Below, in pieces: positions 1-9,256 of a stretch of 64,000 nucleotides of DNA. Numbering within the stretch: the first letter of the stretch is position 1; each line of letters starts with the position of its first letter. Origin of the DNA: Arthrobacter citreus (GTDB lineage: Bacteria > Bacillota > Bacilli > Bacillales > Bacillaceae_G); NCBI GenBank assembly GCA_013200995.1, contig CP053688.1, positions 3,410,001 through 3,474,000 of the forward strand, in the 5' to 3' direction. The translations under genes were made by a program, and so were the position numbers. The notes below the pieces were generated by a model that worked only from the letters and a program-made list of their open reading frames with translations, was not told where the DNA came from and did not search any database.

Positions 1-107
1 ACTTGTCGCTTACTTTCAGCAAAAACAAACCCTATCGCATCAGCTCCTGCATCAACTGCAATCTGTGCTGAAGTCAAATCCGTAATACCACAAATTTTGA
101 CCTTCAC
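1..107 (-). CDS. trpF: Phosphoribosylanthranilate isomerase, N-terminal part (cut by window edge)
   Basis: Only the first 35 codons are inside the window. Starting at a GTG, they read [20 protein letters not shown] and continue to [10 protein letters not shown], the first beta-alpha unit of the TrpF TIM barrel, including the catalytic Cys of KICGI. TrpF isomerises N-(5-phosphoribosyl)anthranilate in tryptophan synthesis. The GTG start overlaps the trpC TGA in a GTGA arrangement, which argues for translational coupling. A GGAGG-type site lies a few bases upstream, inside the end of trpC. The rest of the gene, and presumably trpB and trpA, lie beyond the left edge. Confidence 0.9.
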   Translation of the reverse strand, partial: MKVKICGITDLTSAQIAVDAGADAIGFVFAESKRQ

Positions 108-892
108 TGCTTAGCCTCCTTAAGGATAGGAAGCATAAGCTCTTTCATATTTGTAGATAAATCATTGCTTCTCATTAATGCTTCGCCTACTAAAATCCCA
201 TTAGCTCCAGCATCTCTTACTCGTTTTGCATCATACTCATTGAAAACTCCACTTTCACTAATAATGAAACCTCCTTGTGCTTGAATGATTGGTGCTAATT
301 TTTCTGTTACATTTAAATTTACTTCAAACGTTTTTAAATTTCGGTTATTAATGCCATATAATTGAGGTCCAATTTTTAATGCTTTTTCCAAATCTTCCTC
401 ATCATGCACTTCCATCAACACTTCAAGGTTTTGCTGTTTAGCGTATTGATATAGTCTATTTAGTTCTGTGAAAGGTAAAGCAGCAGCTATTAATAAAATA
501 ATGTTTGCTCCGTGCTCTTTGGCGATATCTATTTGAACTTCATCGATCATAAAATCCTTACATAAAATCGGGATGTTAACAGCGTCTCGTACGATTTTCA
601 GATCTTTAAATGACCCTTTAAAGAAAGTCGTATCGGTTAACACAGATATTGCGGATGCTCCATTTTCTTCATACCTTTTTGCTTGTTCCGCTGGATTTAA
701 ATTGATATTAATATCACCTTTTGATGGTGAAGCTCGCTTAAACTCAGCAATAATCGATAGAGTATCTGCACTTTTTAAATGGTCAATGAATGATAAATTC
801 TTTGTATCGTTGACTATTTGTCGACTAATCGCTCTTAAATTTTTAATTTCGATTCGTTTTTGAGAAATAATTCGATCTAAAATTGTTTCCAT
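104..892 (-). CDS. trpC: Indole-3-glycerol-phosphate synthase
   Basis: The 262-residue protein has the usual IGPS length. Family blocks seen are [12 protein letters not shown] near residue 50 (catalytic Lys), ILCKDFMID near 110, [11 protein letters not shown] near 180 and ISESGV near 212, all on a TIM barrel. It converts carboxyphenylaminodeoxyribulose phosphate to indole-3-glycerol phosphate in the cytoplasm. The ATG directly abuts the trpD stop codon and has a GAGAGG site upstream. It is the fourth gene of the trp operon. Confidence 0.96.
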   Translation of the reverse strand: METILDRIISQKRIEIKNLRAISRQIVNDTKNLSFIDHLKSADTLSIIAEFKRASPSKGDININLNPAEQAKRYEENGASAISVLTDTTFFKGSFKDLKIVRDAVNIPILCKDFMIDEVQIDIAKEHGANIILLIAAALPFTELNRLYQYAKQQNLEVLMEVHDEEDLEKALKIGPQLYGINNRNLKTFEVNLNVTEKLAPIIQAQGGFIISESGVFNEYDAKRVRDAGANGILVGEALMRSNDLSTNMKELMLPILKEAKQ

Positions 893-1921
893 TTAAATAA
901 CCTCTCTTTTTAGTTTGCTAGTTTTTTCGATTAATTTTTGCAGTTTCTCGTGAGCTGCACCTGAATCGATGCTCTCCTTGGCTTTCTTAATCCCTTCATC
1001 AATGCGATTAACGATACCTGAAGTGTAGATTGCTAAACCTGCATTTAATAACACGGTATCTCTAAATACTCCCTTTTCACCTTTTAAAACTCTAAGAAGA
1101 ATATCCGCATTTCTTTTTGCGTCTCCACCTTTAATTGCCTCGTTTGGGTAGTAACTTAATCCAACTTCCTCTGGGTGAAGCGTCATTTTTTTAAGCTCAT
1201 CATTTTCAAGTAAAACGATATGATTTTCTCCTGCTAATGAAGCCTCATCTAAGTGACCGGCACCATTTAATACAATCGCTCGTTTACGTCCTAACTTTTT
1301 TAACACTTCTGCAAATACTTCTAAATAATCTCTTCGATAGATTCCTAATAATTGAGTCTCTAATTCAACTGGATTAGTTAAAGGTCCAATTAAATTGAAA
1401 ATCGTTGGAATTTGTAGCTCGCGTCGTACCTTCATTACTTTTTTCAGCCGTGGATGTACATAAGGTGCGAATAAAAAAGTCATTCCAATATCCTCTAAAA
1501 GCTCTTCCGAAGATTGCGTTGGGATCGATAACTCTACACCTAATTGTTCTAATACATCGGCACTACCTGTTTTACTGGACATGCTACGGTTGCCATGTTT
1601 AGCAATTGGAATTCCACTTGCTGCAATAACAAAAGCTGAAGTGGTACTTACATTAAAGGAGGATGAGTTATCTCCGCCTGTTCCGCAATTATCAATGACA
1701 TGATGAAACTTTCTAGTAAAGCCGACGGTATGATTTCTAATCGCATTTACTAATCCGGCGATTTCATTAACTGTTTCTCCTTTTGTTTTTAAGGCAACTA
1801 GAAATGCAGCTATTTCACTATCTGATATTTGATCATCCTGTAGAATTCTTTGTACAGCTACTTGCATCTCCTCTACGGTAAAGGATTCCCGATTAGCTAA
1901 GCGTTGAAGGTACTCTTTCAT
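893..1921 (-). CDS. trpD: Anthranilate phosphoribosyltransferase
   Basis: The 342-residue protein matches the TrpD family length. It has an N-terminal helical domain, then the PRPP-binding CGTGGDNSSSFNVST motif near residue 80, KHGNRSMSSKTGSADVLEQLG near 110 (written here only as a block name) and the VLNGAGHLDE block near 220. It transfers phosphoribose from PRPP to anthranilate. Its start lies inside the end of trpG (29-base overlap) and its stop touches the trpC start, so the operon is tightly coupled. Confidence 0.96.
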   Translation of the reverse strand: MKEYLQRLANRESFTVEEMQVAVQRILQDDQISDSEIAAFLVALKTKGETVNEIAGLVNAIRNHTVGFTRKFHHVIDNCGTGGDNSSSFNVSTTSAFVIAASGIPIAKHGNRSMSSKTGSADVLEQLGVELSIPTQSSEELLEDIGMTFLFAPYVHPRLKKVMKVRRELQIPTIFNLIGPLTNPVELETQLLGIYRRDYLEVFAEVLKKLGRKRAIVLNGAGHLDEASLAGENHIVLLENDELKKMTLHPEEVGLSYYPNEAIKGGDAKRNADILLRVLKGEKGVFRDTVLLNAGLAIYTSGIVNRIDEGIKKAKESIDSGAAHEKLQKLIEKTSKLKREVI

Positions 1922-2504
1922 CTCTCAATTCCTCCTTTATTTCATTTAAAAAATTTAGTAAAAGTTGTTTTCCACATTCAGTTCCAATCGATTCTGGATG
2001 AAATTGCATCCCGTAAATTGGATATTTACGATGTTTAATCGCCATAATTTCTTGGTCATCCATCGCAACTGCTAACATTTCAAATATTGGAGGGATTGTT
2101 TCCCTTTCAATAACTAGTGAGTGATATCTCATTACTTCTAATGGCTGAGTCATATACGCAAATAAATTACTAGCATCATGTCTAATTTTCGATGTTTTTC
2201 CGTGCTTGATTTGTTTAGCACTAATAATTTTTGCACCAAATGCATATCCGATTGCTTGGTGCCCTAAGCAAATCCCTAATATAGGGAACGTCTTATATAG
2301 GGATAGAATGAGTTCATTCGTTTCTTTCTTCTCTTCTGGCTTTCCTGGCCCTGGTGATAGAATGATTGCTTTAGGATTTAATTCTTCTATTTCAGAAATC
2401 GAAATTTTGTCATATCTAACTACCTTAACTTCTTCACCAAGTTCTCCTAAAAATTGATATAGATTGTAAGTAAACGAGTCATAGTGATCAATTAATATAA
2501 TCAT
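1893..2504 (-). CDS. trpG: Anthranilate synthase component II / glutamine amidotransferase
   Basis: The 203-residue class I glutamine amidotransferase shows LSPGPGKPEE near residue 50, the nucleophile in GICLGHQ near 79, and the His-Glu pair in MQFHPES near 170. It supplies ammonia to TrpE. In Bacillus subtilis the equivalent pabA serves both folate and tryptophan synthesis. Here the gene sits inside the trp operon, between and overlapping trpE and trpD, which favours a tryptophan role. A dual PabA role cannot be excluded from sequence. Confidence 0.93.
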   Translation of the reverse strand: MIILIDHYDSFTYNLYQFLGELGEEVKVVRYDKISISEIEELNPKAIILSPGPGKPEEKKETNELILSLYKTFPILGICLGHQAIGYAFGAKIISAKQIKHGKTSKIRHDASNLFAYMTQPLEVMRYHSLVIERETIPPIFEMLAVAMDDQEIMAIKHRKYPIYGMQFHPESIGTECGKQLLLNFLNEIKEELRDERVPSTLS

Positions 2505-3897
2505 GATGTTCCTCCAAAAATGCTTTTAGTTTATTAATGGTTTCCTCATATTCCTGATCCGGTTTACTGTCATAAACAATGCCTGCACCTGCTTGAATAT
2601 AAGCCATTTGATTTTTTAAAATCATCGTTCGAATAGCTAATGCAAAATCAAGATTTCCATTAACTGAAACATAGCCGACTGCACCTGAATAAACGCCTCG
2701 TTTTGATACTTCTAATTCATTAATAATTTCCATTGCTCTAATCTTAGGTGCACCTGATACTGTTCCAGCCGGTAAACAAGCAATTAGCGCGTCAAGTGTT
2801 GTATTTGTCTTCTTTAATTGCCCGCTCACTTCTGAAACAATATGCATCACATATTTATACTTTTCAACGTTCATGTATTTATCTAATTTGACTGTTCCAA
2901 ACTCGCAAACCTTCCCTAAATCATTTCTTCCTAAATCAACAAGCATTTTATGTTCAGCTAATTCCTTTTCATCCTGTAATAAATTTCTTTCGATGATTAA
3001 ATCTTGCTCGGGGGTTCTCCCTCTTTTTTTCGTACCAGCAATTGGATTCGTAATGACTTGATTATTTTGAACTTTTATCAAGCTTTCAGGAGATGTTCCA
3101 GCGACTACGCTATCTCCAAAATCGATGAAATACATATATGGTGAAGGATTTTTGATTCGTAATTTACGATAATAATCAAATGGATCGCCTTCAAATTCAG
3201 CTCCCATCCGGTGCGATAAAACGACTTGAAAAATATCTCCTTTTTGAATCAATTGTTTTGCTTTTTCTACCTTCGACATGTAATCAGCTTTACTAATCTC
3301 TGAATTGAAAGTGGAAAATACAACAGGTTTTACTTCCTCTTGCTCTAAATTTGTAAAAATCTCTTGCTTCAGCTTCTGAATACCTGTCTTTAAATCTATT
3401 AGAGTTGTGTCTTCTGAAAGCTTAGTTCCGACTAAATGAATTTTCTGTTCTAAATGATCAAACACAATAAAAACTTCAAAAAACATTAAATGCAGATCTG
3501 GCATTTCTAGTACGTCTTCTAACTCTTCGCCGATCTCTTCAAATTGACGAATGATATCGTATCCAACGTATCCAATTCCTCCTCCAATGAAGGGAAAATC
3601 GGTTTCCTTCGGGTATTCTTGCTCTGATAATAGTTCCTTCAGTTTTAAAAGTGGATTTCCGAAAAATTCTTCTGTTCCACCATGTTGATCAATGATTTGG
3701 CCACCTTGTTTCGTACCAATCAATTCAAAAGTAGGGTTAGAACCGACAAATGAATAACGTCCAGAATCTTGATGCTTATAAGAGCTTTCAAATAAGAATT
3801 TTTTTCTACCGCTCACTTTCTTAAATACCGAAATCGGTGTAAATAAATCCCCCGCTATCGTTTCAATAAATAGTTCAGCCTTATGTTTCACGCCCAA
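2488..3897 (-). CDS. trpE: Anthranilate synthase component I
   Basis: The 469-residue chorismate-binding enzyme has an N-terminal regulatory region with an ESSYKHQDSGRYSFVGSNP block (tryptophan-site region) and C-terminal catalytic blocks SPESLIKV, PIAGTKKRG, HKMLVDLGRND, GTVSGAPKIRAM and the final YIQAGAGIVYDS. With TrpG it turns chorismate into anthranilate. It is the first structural gene behind two T-box leaders. Its end overlaps trpG by 17 bases. Confidence 0.95.
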   Translation of the reverse strand: MGVKHKAELFIETIAGDLFTPISVFKKVSGRKKFLFESSYKHQDSGRYSFVGSNPTFELIGTKQGGQIIDQHGGTEEFFGNPLLKLKELLSEQEYPKETDFPFIGGGIGYVGYDIIRQFEEIGEELEDVLEMPDLHLMFFEVFIVFDHLEQKIHLVGTKLSEDTTLIDLKTGIQKLKQEIFTNLEQEEVKPVVFSTFNSEISKADYMSKVEKAKQLIQKGDIFQVVLSHRMGAEFEGDPFDYYRKLRIKNPSPYMYFIDFGDSVVAGTSPESLIKVQNNQVITNPIAGTKKRGRTPEQDLIIERNLLQDEKELAEHKMLVDLGRNDLGKVCEFGTVKLDKYMNVEKYKYVMHIVSEVSGQLKKTNTTLDALIACLPAGTVSGAPKIRAMEIINELEVSKRGVYSGAVGYVSVNGNLDFALAIRTMILKNQMAYIQAGAGIVYDSKPDQEYEETINKLKAFLEEHHDYIN

Positions 3898-3931
3898 TTA
3901 GTTCGCCCCCAAAAAGTTTTGATGAAAATAA

Positions 3932-4205
3932 AAAAGTCCCCTATATACACAAAGATTGTGTATATAGAGGACGATTAGTTGCTACCGCGGTGCCACCTCG
4001 ATTGGATATCAGATTGTTCTGAAATCCCACTTTTCAGATACGGGAATATATTGGACCTGATCTTCCAATTTCCGATATCCTATCCTTTTAACGGTGGAAA
4101 TCCGTGCATCCCTACTGTGAGTTCAAGATGCCTCTCGTAAGCCCATTCGATAAAGGTTCCTGTATTAGACTCCCACCATTGTCTAACTCTCTGTGACATT
4201 CACCA
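3932..4205 (-). promoter_or_regulatory. Trp T-box leader, promoter-proximal to trpE (second of tandem pair)
   Basis: Read on the minus strand, this has the AGAGAG stem I motif, the specifier context GAA-UGG-GCUUACGAG (UGG at 4145-4143, tryptophan), and the T-box core AGGUGGCACCGCGGUA (3998-3983). The UGGC of the bulge would pair with the GCCA end of tRNA-Trp. An intrinsic terminator (3936-3972) follows, then trpE. The expected behaviour is transcription readthrough when tRNA-Trp is uncharged. Confidence 0.93.
3936..3972 (-). terminator. T-box attenuator hairpin before trpE
   Basis: The arms GTCCTCTATATACACAA and TTGTGTATATAGGGGAC form a long hairpin followed by a T run on the minus strand. 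It is the terminator alternative to the T-box antiterminator. Confidence 0.9.
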
Positions 4206-4259
4206 ATATTTACTCTTCTTACTCAGCGATTTATTGTTATTTAATTAAAAAGAAATACA

Positions 4260-4545
4260 AAAAGGGCCCCCCGTCTTAAAAAGGACGAGAGACCCGTGGT
4301 GCCACCTTCATTAGCTGTTTAACAGCTCGCTTTGTCAGTATCCAATCAAATTTAGATTGAATACCCGTCTTTTGTAACGAGAAGACTACTCGCCAAAGCC
4401 TACTACTCTTTTAAGGTTCGGTTTGAATGCTCGGAAGTCCATTCGCGATTACTTTCACACTGATTCGCACCAACCATCAGCTCTCTTTAGTTTCCGTAAT
4501 CGTTACTACTCTTCGTCAACGCAAAGGAATTATGAATGTTCGATT
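4260..4545 (-). promoter_or_regulatory. Trp T-box leader, upstream member of tandem pair
   Basis: On the minus strand this leader has GAAGAGTAGTAACG at its start, the AGAGAG motif, the specifier context GAA-UGG-ACUUCCGAG (UGG at 4441-4439) and the T-box core GGUGGCACC (4308-4295). Its own terminator (4264-4295) follows. Both leaders read the same Trp codon in series, so two uncharged-tRNA decisions precede trpE. Tandem Trp T-boxes have been reported for trp operons of other Bacillales. Confidence 0.92.
4264..4295 (-). terminator. Attenuator hairpin of the upstream Trp T-box
   Basis: The arms GGGTCTCTCGTC and GACGGGGGGCCC pair with several G-U pairs and are followed by a T run on the minus strand. 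Confidence 0.85.
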
Positions 4546-4702
4546 TAAATTAATTGTCCTTATATTATTATGCAAAAAATAAAAAGTCAACAAGTTTATT
4601 TTTACAAAATTCGATTTTTCTTCTTTCAACAAATTAATATCCTACGTTTTTTTATATAAAAAATTGAGATCGCACAATGCTTTTTTTATATGAATCCTCC
4701 TT

Positions 4703-4731
4703 GCATACGTGACCAAATTATGGAAAGAATA
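4703..4731 (+). promoter_or_regulatory. Possible sporulation (SigG-type) promoter of the ger operon
   Basis: GCATA (4703-4707), a 17-base spacer and AAGAATA (4725-4731) resemble the SigG pattern of GHATR and CATWHTA, with two mismatches in the -10 element. It lies 36 bases before the first ger start codon. The call rests partly on the known forespore expression of gerA operons. Confidence 0.35.
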
Positions 4732-4766
4732 AACACAATTAGACCGTCCATTTAGGAGGTACCAAT

Positions 4767-6242
4767 ATGAGATCCAATACAACAAATAAAGAGGAAGTTT
4801 TAACCAATAATCTAAAAAATAATATTGAAATGATTCAAGAATATTTATGTTATACAGAAGATTTGGTTGTTAAGATTATTCATAAAAATGCCCAGATTTT
4901 TGCTATTTTGTTTCTTGAATCGATGATAAAAATAGAAGCACTCCAATCGTTCATTATCGAACCGATTTTAAGAGAAAAAAAAGACGAAGCAGGCAATATC
5001 GTAAAATCCTATGAAATAAAAAACTTAACAAAAATCTCCGAATTAGGAGCTGGTTTATTAGACGGATTTTGTCTTATCTTAGAAGATAATAGTTCAATTG
5101 GAATTTTAGCTGCAGCTGCAGATGATAAGGAACGAGCAATTCAAGAACCAGCAAATGAACAAAATATTAATGGGCCTCATGATGGTTTTGTCGAAAATAT
5201 TAATACAAATATTCAATTACTGAGAAAACGAATACATTCACCTGAATTAAAGGTTAAGTATTTTACGATTGGTAAAATTACAAATACAAAAGTTGCAATG
5301 GTTTACCTTGACTCAATTGCAAATCGAAAACTTGTTGAAGTGATAGAAGAAAGAATTTCAGGAGTTGAGTTAGACAGTCTTCAGTCAACAGGACATCTAG
5401 AAGAATTGATTGAGGATAATACTTTTTCACCTTTTCCACAAGTTTTAAATACAGAAAGACCAGATCGGGCTGTATCTTATATTTTAGATGGAAAAATCAA
5501 TTTACTTGTAGATGGGAATCCAACTGTATCAATTGTACCTATTACCTTTTTTGCTTTTTATCAAGCTCCTGATGATTATAATCATAGATGGTTAATAGGA
5601 TCGTTTTTTAGGATTATTAGAGTATTTAGCTTTCTTGTTGCAATCTGTCTTCCTGCAATCTACATTGCGATTGTATCTTTTCATTCTGAAGTACTACCAA
5701 TTGGCATTCTCTATTCAATTAGAGTCTCTTTAGAGTTCGTACCTTTTCTTCCCCTCGTAGAGGCATTTATGATGCAAATAATATTGGAGCTTTTAAAGGA
5801 AGCGGCAATTAGGCTACCCTCTCCAATCGCTCAAACAATCGGTATAGTAGGTGGACTAGTTATTGGTACCGCTGTTGTTGAAGCTCATTTAGTATCAAAT
5901 ACGATGATTGTAGTAATTGGATTTACAGCGATTGCATCATTTGTTGCCCCTGTTAGTGAAATGGGAACTAGTATGAGATTATTAGGATTCCCAACTATGA
6001 TTATGGCTTCGGTTCTAGGATTTTTTGGGATTACTCTAACTTTAATGTTAATCTTTATGCACATGTGTAAATTAAAATCTTTTGGTATGCCGTATTTTTC
6101 ACCAATGGCCCCTTTTAGAAAGGAAGATATTAAGGATACATTTCTCAGGTTTCCTTTATGGAAACAAAATACAAGACCAACCGATGCACTTCCCCAAAAA
6201 CTTGAACGGCAAAGAATGTCTAGGGTGTGGAAGAAAAAATGA
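4767..6242 (+). CDS. Spore germinant receptor subunit A (GerAA/GerKA family)
   Basis: The 491-residue GerA-family protein has a soluble N-terminal half (about 1-280) with the family blocks FLESMIKIEALQ and ERPDRAVSYILDG, then membrane segments from about 285 to 460, including SLEFVPFLPLVEAFMMQI and RLPSPIAQTIGIVGGLVIG. It is the A subunit of an inner spore membrane receptor that senses small-molecule germinants. The ATG has a TAGGAGGT site 5 bases away. The stop overlaps the B-subunit start (ATGA). The germinant cannot be told from sequence. Confidence 0.93.
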   Translation: MRSNTTNKEEVLTNNLKNNIEMIQEYLCYTEDLVVKIIHKNAQIFAILFLESMIKIEALQSFIIEPILREKKDEAGNIVKSYEIKNLTKISELGAGLLDGFCLILEDNSSIGILAAAADDKERAIQEPANEQNINGPHDGFVENINTNIQLLRKRIHSPELKVKYFTIGKITNTKVAMVYLDSIANRKLVEVIEERISGVELDSLQSTGHLEELIEDNTFSPFPQVLNTERPDRAVSYILDGKINLLVDGNPTVSIVPITFFAFYQAPDDYNHRWLIGSFFRIIRVFSFLVAICLPAIYIAIVSFHSEVLPIGILYSIRVSLEFVPFLPLVEAFMMQIILELLKEAAIRLPSPIAQTIGIVGGLVIGTAVVEAHLVSNTMIVVIGFTAIASFVAPVSEMGTSMRLLGFPTMIMASVLGFFGITLTLMLIFMHMCKLKSFGMPYFSPMAPFRKEDIKDTFLRFPLWKQNTRPTDALPQKLERQRMSRVWKKK

Positions 6243-7330
6243 TAACGAATATAAATTCAATTTCTAAATTACAGCTTTATTTTTTTATAGTCCAAAGTCA
6301 AATAGGTATTGGATTACTCTCCTTGCCAAATGTTGTCGAAACTACTGCAAAAGGTGATGGGTGGATTTCTACATTAGTTGCTGGATTAGCAGTTCAAATT
6401 ACAATCATCATTTATTGGCTATTACTAAGAAAATACCCAAATGCAATCTATACAGAAATCACAAAAAAAATTTTAGGAAAATATGTAGGTAAGTTATTTA
6501 ATTCATTTATATATATCTATTTTATTATGATTGGTGGTTTGGCTTGCACTCTTTTTATTAGAACTATAAATCTTTGGTTACTGCCACTTACCCCTATGTG
6601 GGTATTATCGCTAATTATTATTTTATCAAGCATCTATTTAACAATTAGCGACTTAAGAATCATTTCGAGATTTTTTGTTTTAGGTTCCATTTTAATAGTC
6701 TTACTTTTCTTCATGTCATTCTTTACCTTTTATTTACCAAAAGAATTTCGCTTTATACTACCAGTAGGACATTCTGGCGTGAAAAATATACTTATGGGAA
6801 GCCACAAATCTTTACTCTCAATGCTAGGATTTGAAAGTCTCCTACTAATATTTCCCTTTATTCTTGATTCACAAAAAGGAATATTAAAAACAGCGAGTTT
6901 AGCTAATTTTTCGGTGACATTATTCTATACATATTTTACTTTTCTTTGTCTAGTAAGCTTTAGCCCAACACAGCTTTTGCAAATTAGGGAACCTGTTTTA
7001 TATTTATTTAAAGTACTTTCGTTTGAAATGATAGACCGTTTAGACTTGATTTTTTTATCAATCTGGATCGTACCAATGACAACATCGGTAATTATATATA
7101 TGTTTTTATCAGCGAAAAGCATTAGCAAAGAAAATTCATTCAAAAAAAATGTTTTTTTTAGTGGCATCCTTATTTTTATTATTACAATTTTGCCATTTGA
7201 TGAAGATCAATTAGTTCTCTTTGACAAATATGTAACTTATTTAAGTTATGTGGTTGTATTTGGGCTTCCGATTATTCTCTTATGCCTATCCTTCATTATC
7301 TCTAAGACTAAAAGGAGTGAGCTATTATAA
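6239..7330 (+). CDS. Spore germination permease-like subunit B (GerAB family)
   Basis: The 363-residue integral membrane protein of the spore germination permease family (APC fold) opens with ISKLQLYFFIVQSQIGIGLLS and has about ten hydrophobic segments. I chose the ATG at 6239, which overlaps the GerAA stop as ATGA and has GGAAG upstream. A GTG at 6227 is in frame but has no good site. It is the B subunit, thought to bind the germinant. Its end overlaps the start of the C subunit. Confidence 0.9.
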   Translation: MITNINSISKLQLYFFIVQSQIGIGLLSLPNVVETTAKGDGWISTLVAGLAVQITIIIYWLLLRKYPNAIYTEITKKILGKYVGKLFNSFIYIYFIMIGGLACTLFIRTINLWLLPLTPMWVLSLIIILSSIYLTISDLRIISRFFVLGSILIVLLFFMSFFTFYLPKEFRFILPVGHSGVKNILMGSHKSLLSMLGFESLLLIFPFILDSQKGILKTASLANFSVTLFYTYFTFLCLVSFSPTQLLQIREPVLYLFKVLSFEMIDRLDLIFLSIWIVPMTTSVIIYMFLSAKSISKENSFKKNVFFSGILIFIITILPFDEDQLVLFDKYVTYLSYVVVFGLPIILLCLSFIISKTKRSELL

Positions 7331-8427
7331 GAAAATCCTTATTAATTACCTTATGTTTGTTTACACTTTTTTTAGCTAGTTGTTGGGACCAAAATCTATT
7401 AGTTGATAAAAAAATGGTGAATGGGATAAGCTTTGACTTAGATAAAGACGATAATATTCTTGCCACTGTAAGAGCATTAAATATCGAGAATAAAGGTGGC
7501 GGTCAGTTCGAAGTTAATGACGAACTTGTTAAAGTGAACCGGCCTAGTGTATCAGGAATGGAAATTGACATTAATAATAAACTCCCTGGTCTAATTGATG
7601 TTAGTAAAGCGCATATTATCTTAATTGGAAGAGACTTGGCAAAGAAAGGGATTTACCCTTTTTTAGAACTTTTTTATCGACCTAGACAAGCCTATATTTC
7701 TAGTAGAGTTGTGATTGCAGAAGATAAAGCATCGGACATTATTTCAGTGGATCCCGGAACTAGCCCTATCGCCTTTTTGATATTAAAAGGATTAGAGGCC
7801 GCTGAGGAAACTACAAAAATTCCGAAAGTAACTGCTTTTACAGCATGGACACAAATTACTGATACAGGAAGTGATATCGTTTTACCTTATGTAAAAAAAG
7901 ACGAAAATGATAAAATTACAATTGGTGGAGTAGACCTGTTTGACGGGGACAAGTTTTCAGGAACTAGCTTACCTAATGGAAAGGGAAGCCTTTTATTGTT
8001 ACTAATGGATCGATTAACTAAGTATAGTGAAATGGCTATAGATTTAGGAAAGCATCAATCGATATCTTTTAGAGTTAAAAATATGAAAAGGAATTTAGAT
8101 GTAAAAGTAGATAAAAAGACGTCTAAAATAACTTCTAAACTAAATCTGACTCTTGAATTAACTATAGTTAGTTATTCAGGTAAGGTGGGCGAAAAACTAA
8201 ACAAAGAAAAATTAAGTAAAGATATCTCAAAAATCCTTACTGATCAGTCTGATGAAATTACGAAGTCACTGCTGGAAGCTAATTGTGATGCATTAGGAAT
8301 TGGTAGAAGAGTAGCTAGCTCTTATCCAGATTTATGGAAAAAAATCAATTGGGATAAAGTTTATAAGGATGTTAAGTTCGAAAGTTCCGTAAAAGCAAAA
8401 ATTGAAAGAACTGGTCCTGTTTTTTAA
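7324..8427 (+). CDS. Spore germination lipoprotein subunit C (Ger(x)C family)
   Basis: The Ger(x)C protein has the family blocks PGLIDVSKAHIILIGRDLAKKG near residue 90 and IGRRVASSYPDLWKKINWD near the C-terminus. No ATG, GTG or TTG gives a complete signal peptide. The first TTG (7357) starts inside the hydrophobic core. Reading from ATT at 7324, 6 bases after AAAGGAG (7311-7317), gives IIRKSLLITLCLFTLFLASC, a textbook lipoprotein signal with lipobox LASC. I therefore infer an ATT (or ATA, 7327) start, overlapping the end of the B gene by 7 bases. A base-call error in an original ATG is the alternative. Confidence 0.88.
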   Translation: MIRKSLLITLCLFTLFLASCWDQNLLVDKKMVNGISFDLDKDDNILATVRALNIENKGGGQFEVNDELVKVNRPSVSGMEIDINNKLPGLIDVSKAHIILIGRDLAKKGIYPFLELFYRPRQAYISSRVVIAEDKASDIISVDPGTSPIAFLILKGLEAAEETTKIPKVTAFTAWTQITDTGSDIVLPYVKKDENDKITIGGVDLFDGDKFSGTSLPNGKGSLLLLLMDRLTKYSEMAIDLGKHQSISFRVKNMKRNLDVKVDKKTSKITSKLNLTLELTIVSYSGKVGEKLNKEKLSKDISKILTDQSDEITKSLLEANCDALGIGRRVASSYPDLWKKINWDKVYKDVKFESSVKAKIERTGPVF

Positions 8428-8508
8428 GGATAATTTATATAATATTTGATACTCTGGTGCAACATAATATAAGAATTAAAATCTATCTGTATTTTAGGAG
8501 GAATCATA

Positions 8509-9129
8509 TTGAGATTCGGTAAAAAGGATGATACTTTCTTTGAAATGCTCTTAAATATCGCTAATAATTTAAACGCTTGTTCGATTTATTTTGATGATTT
8601 TAAAATCAAAAATGCTACTGATTTAAAAACATTCTCTGAAGAAATGAAAGCATATGAAACAAAAGGCGATACATATATTCATAAAATTATTGTCGAACTA
8701 AACAAAACATTTATTACACCCATTGAACGTGAAGATATTCTAGAACTTGCTAATAAAATGGACGATGTATTAGACGGTATGGAACAGTGTTCAGCAACAT
8801 TTGAAATGTACTCCATCATTCAAATCGATGATTTCATGGTCAAATTCGTAAAAAACATCCGAGCTGCAACGAATGAAATTTTAAAAGCAATCCAACTCCT
8901 TTCAAGAAAAAAACTACTAGAGATGCGCGTACACGCGATCCAAGTAAAAGATTATGAATCACAATGCGATTCCTTATTACGTACCTCAATTAAAGAATTA
9001 TTTAAAAATGAAAAAGATCCAATAAAAATCATTCAATTCAAGGAAATTTATGAAATGTTAGAAGCAGTTTCTGACAGCGCACAAGATGTAGCGAATACAC
9101 TTGAGCAAATTATTATGGGTAACGCTTAA
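8509..9129 (+). CDS. DUF47 / PhoU-like protein (YkaA-type)
   Basis: The 206-residue all-helical protein of the DUF47 family opens with KKDDTFFEMLLNIANNLNAC and contains TPIEREDILELANKMDDVLDGME near residue 70, the family's conserved acidic stretch. It starts at TTG with a TAGGAGGA site. In Bacillus subtilis the homologue ykaA is followed by pit and thought to act with that phosphate transporter. Here no pit gene follows and a terminator comes at once, so its partner must be elsewhere or lost. Confidence 0.88.
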   Translation: MRFGKKDDTFFEMLLNIANNLNACSIYFDDFKIKNATDLKTFSEEMKAYETKGDTYIHKIIVELNKTFITPIEREDILELANKMDDVLDGMEQCSATFEMYSIIQIDDFMVKFVKNIRAATNEILKAIQLLSRKKLLEMRVHAIQVKDYESQCDSLLRTSIKELFKNEKDPIKIIQFKEIYEMLEAVSDSAQDVANTLEQIIMGNA

Positions 9130-9146
9130 TTGAATAATTTAAATGG

Positions 9147-9188
9147 AACTGTCTCGCAAGCCGATGGACTTTTGGGGCAGTTTTTTTA
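9147..9188 (+). terminator. Terminator after the DUF47 gene
   Basis: AACTGTC pairs with GGCAGTT, and the hairpin is followed by TTTTTTT. Confidence 0.65.
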
Positions 9189-9256
9189 TTTTCCTGCTGG
9201 TAATCTGAGGTGCCTCCTGCTTCTAGGTAGTGGTCTCGATATGGGACAAACACGAA

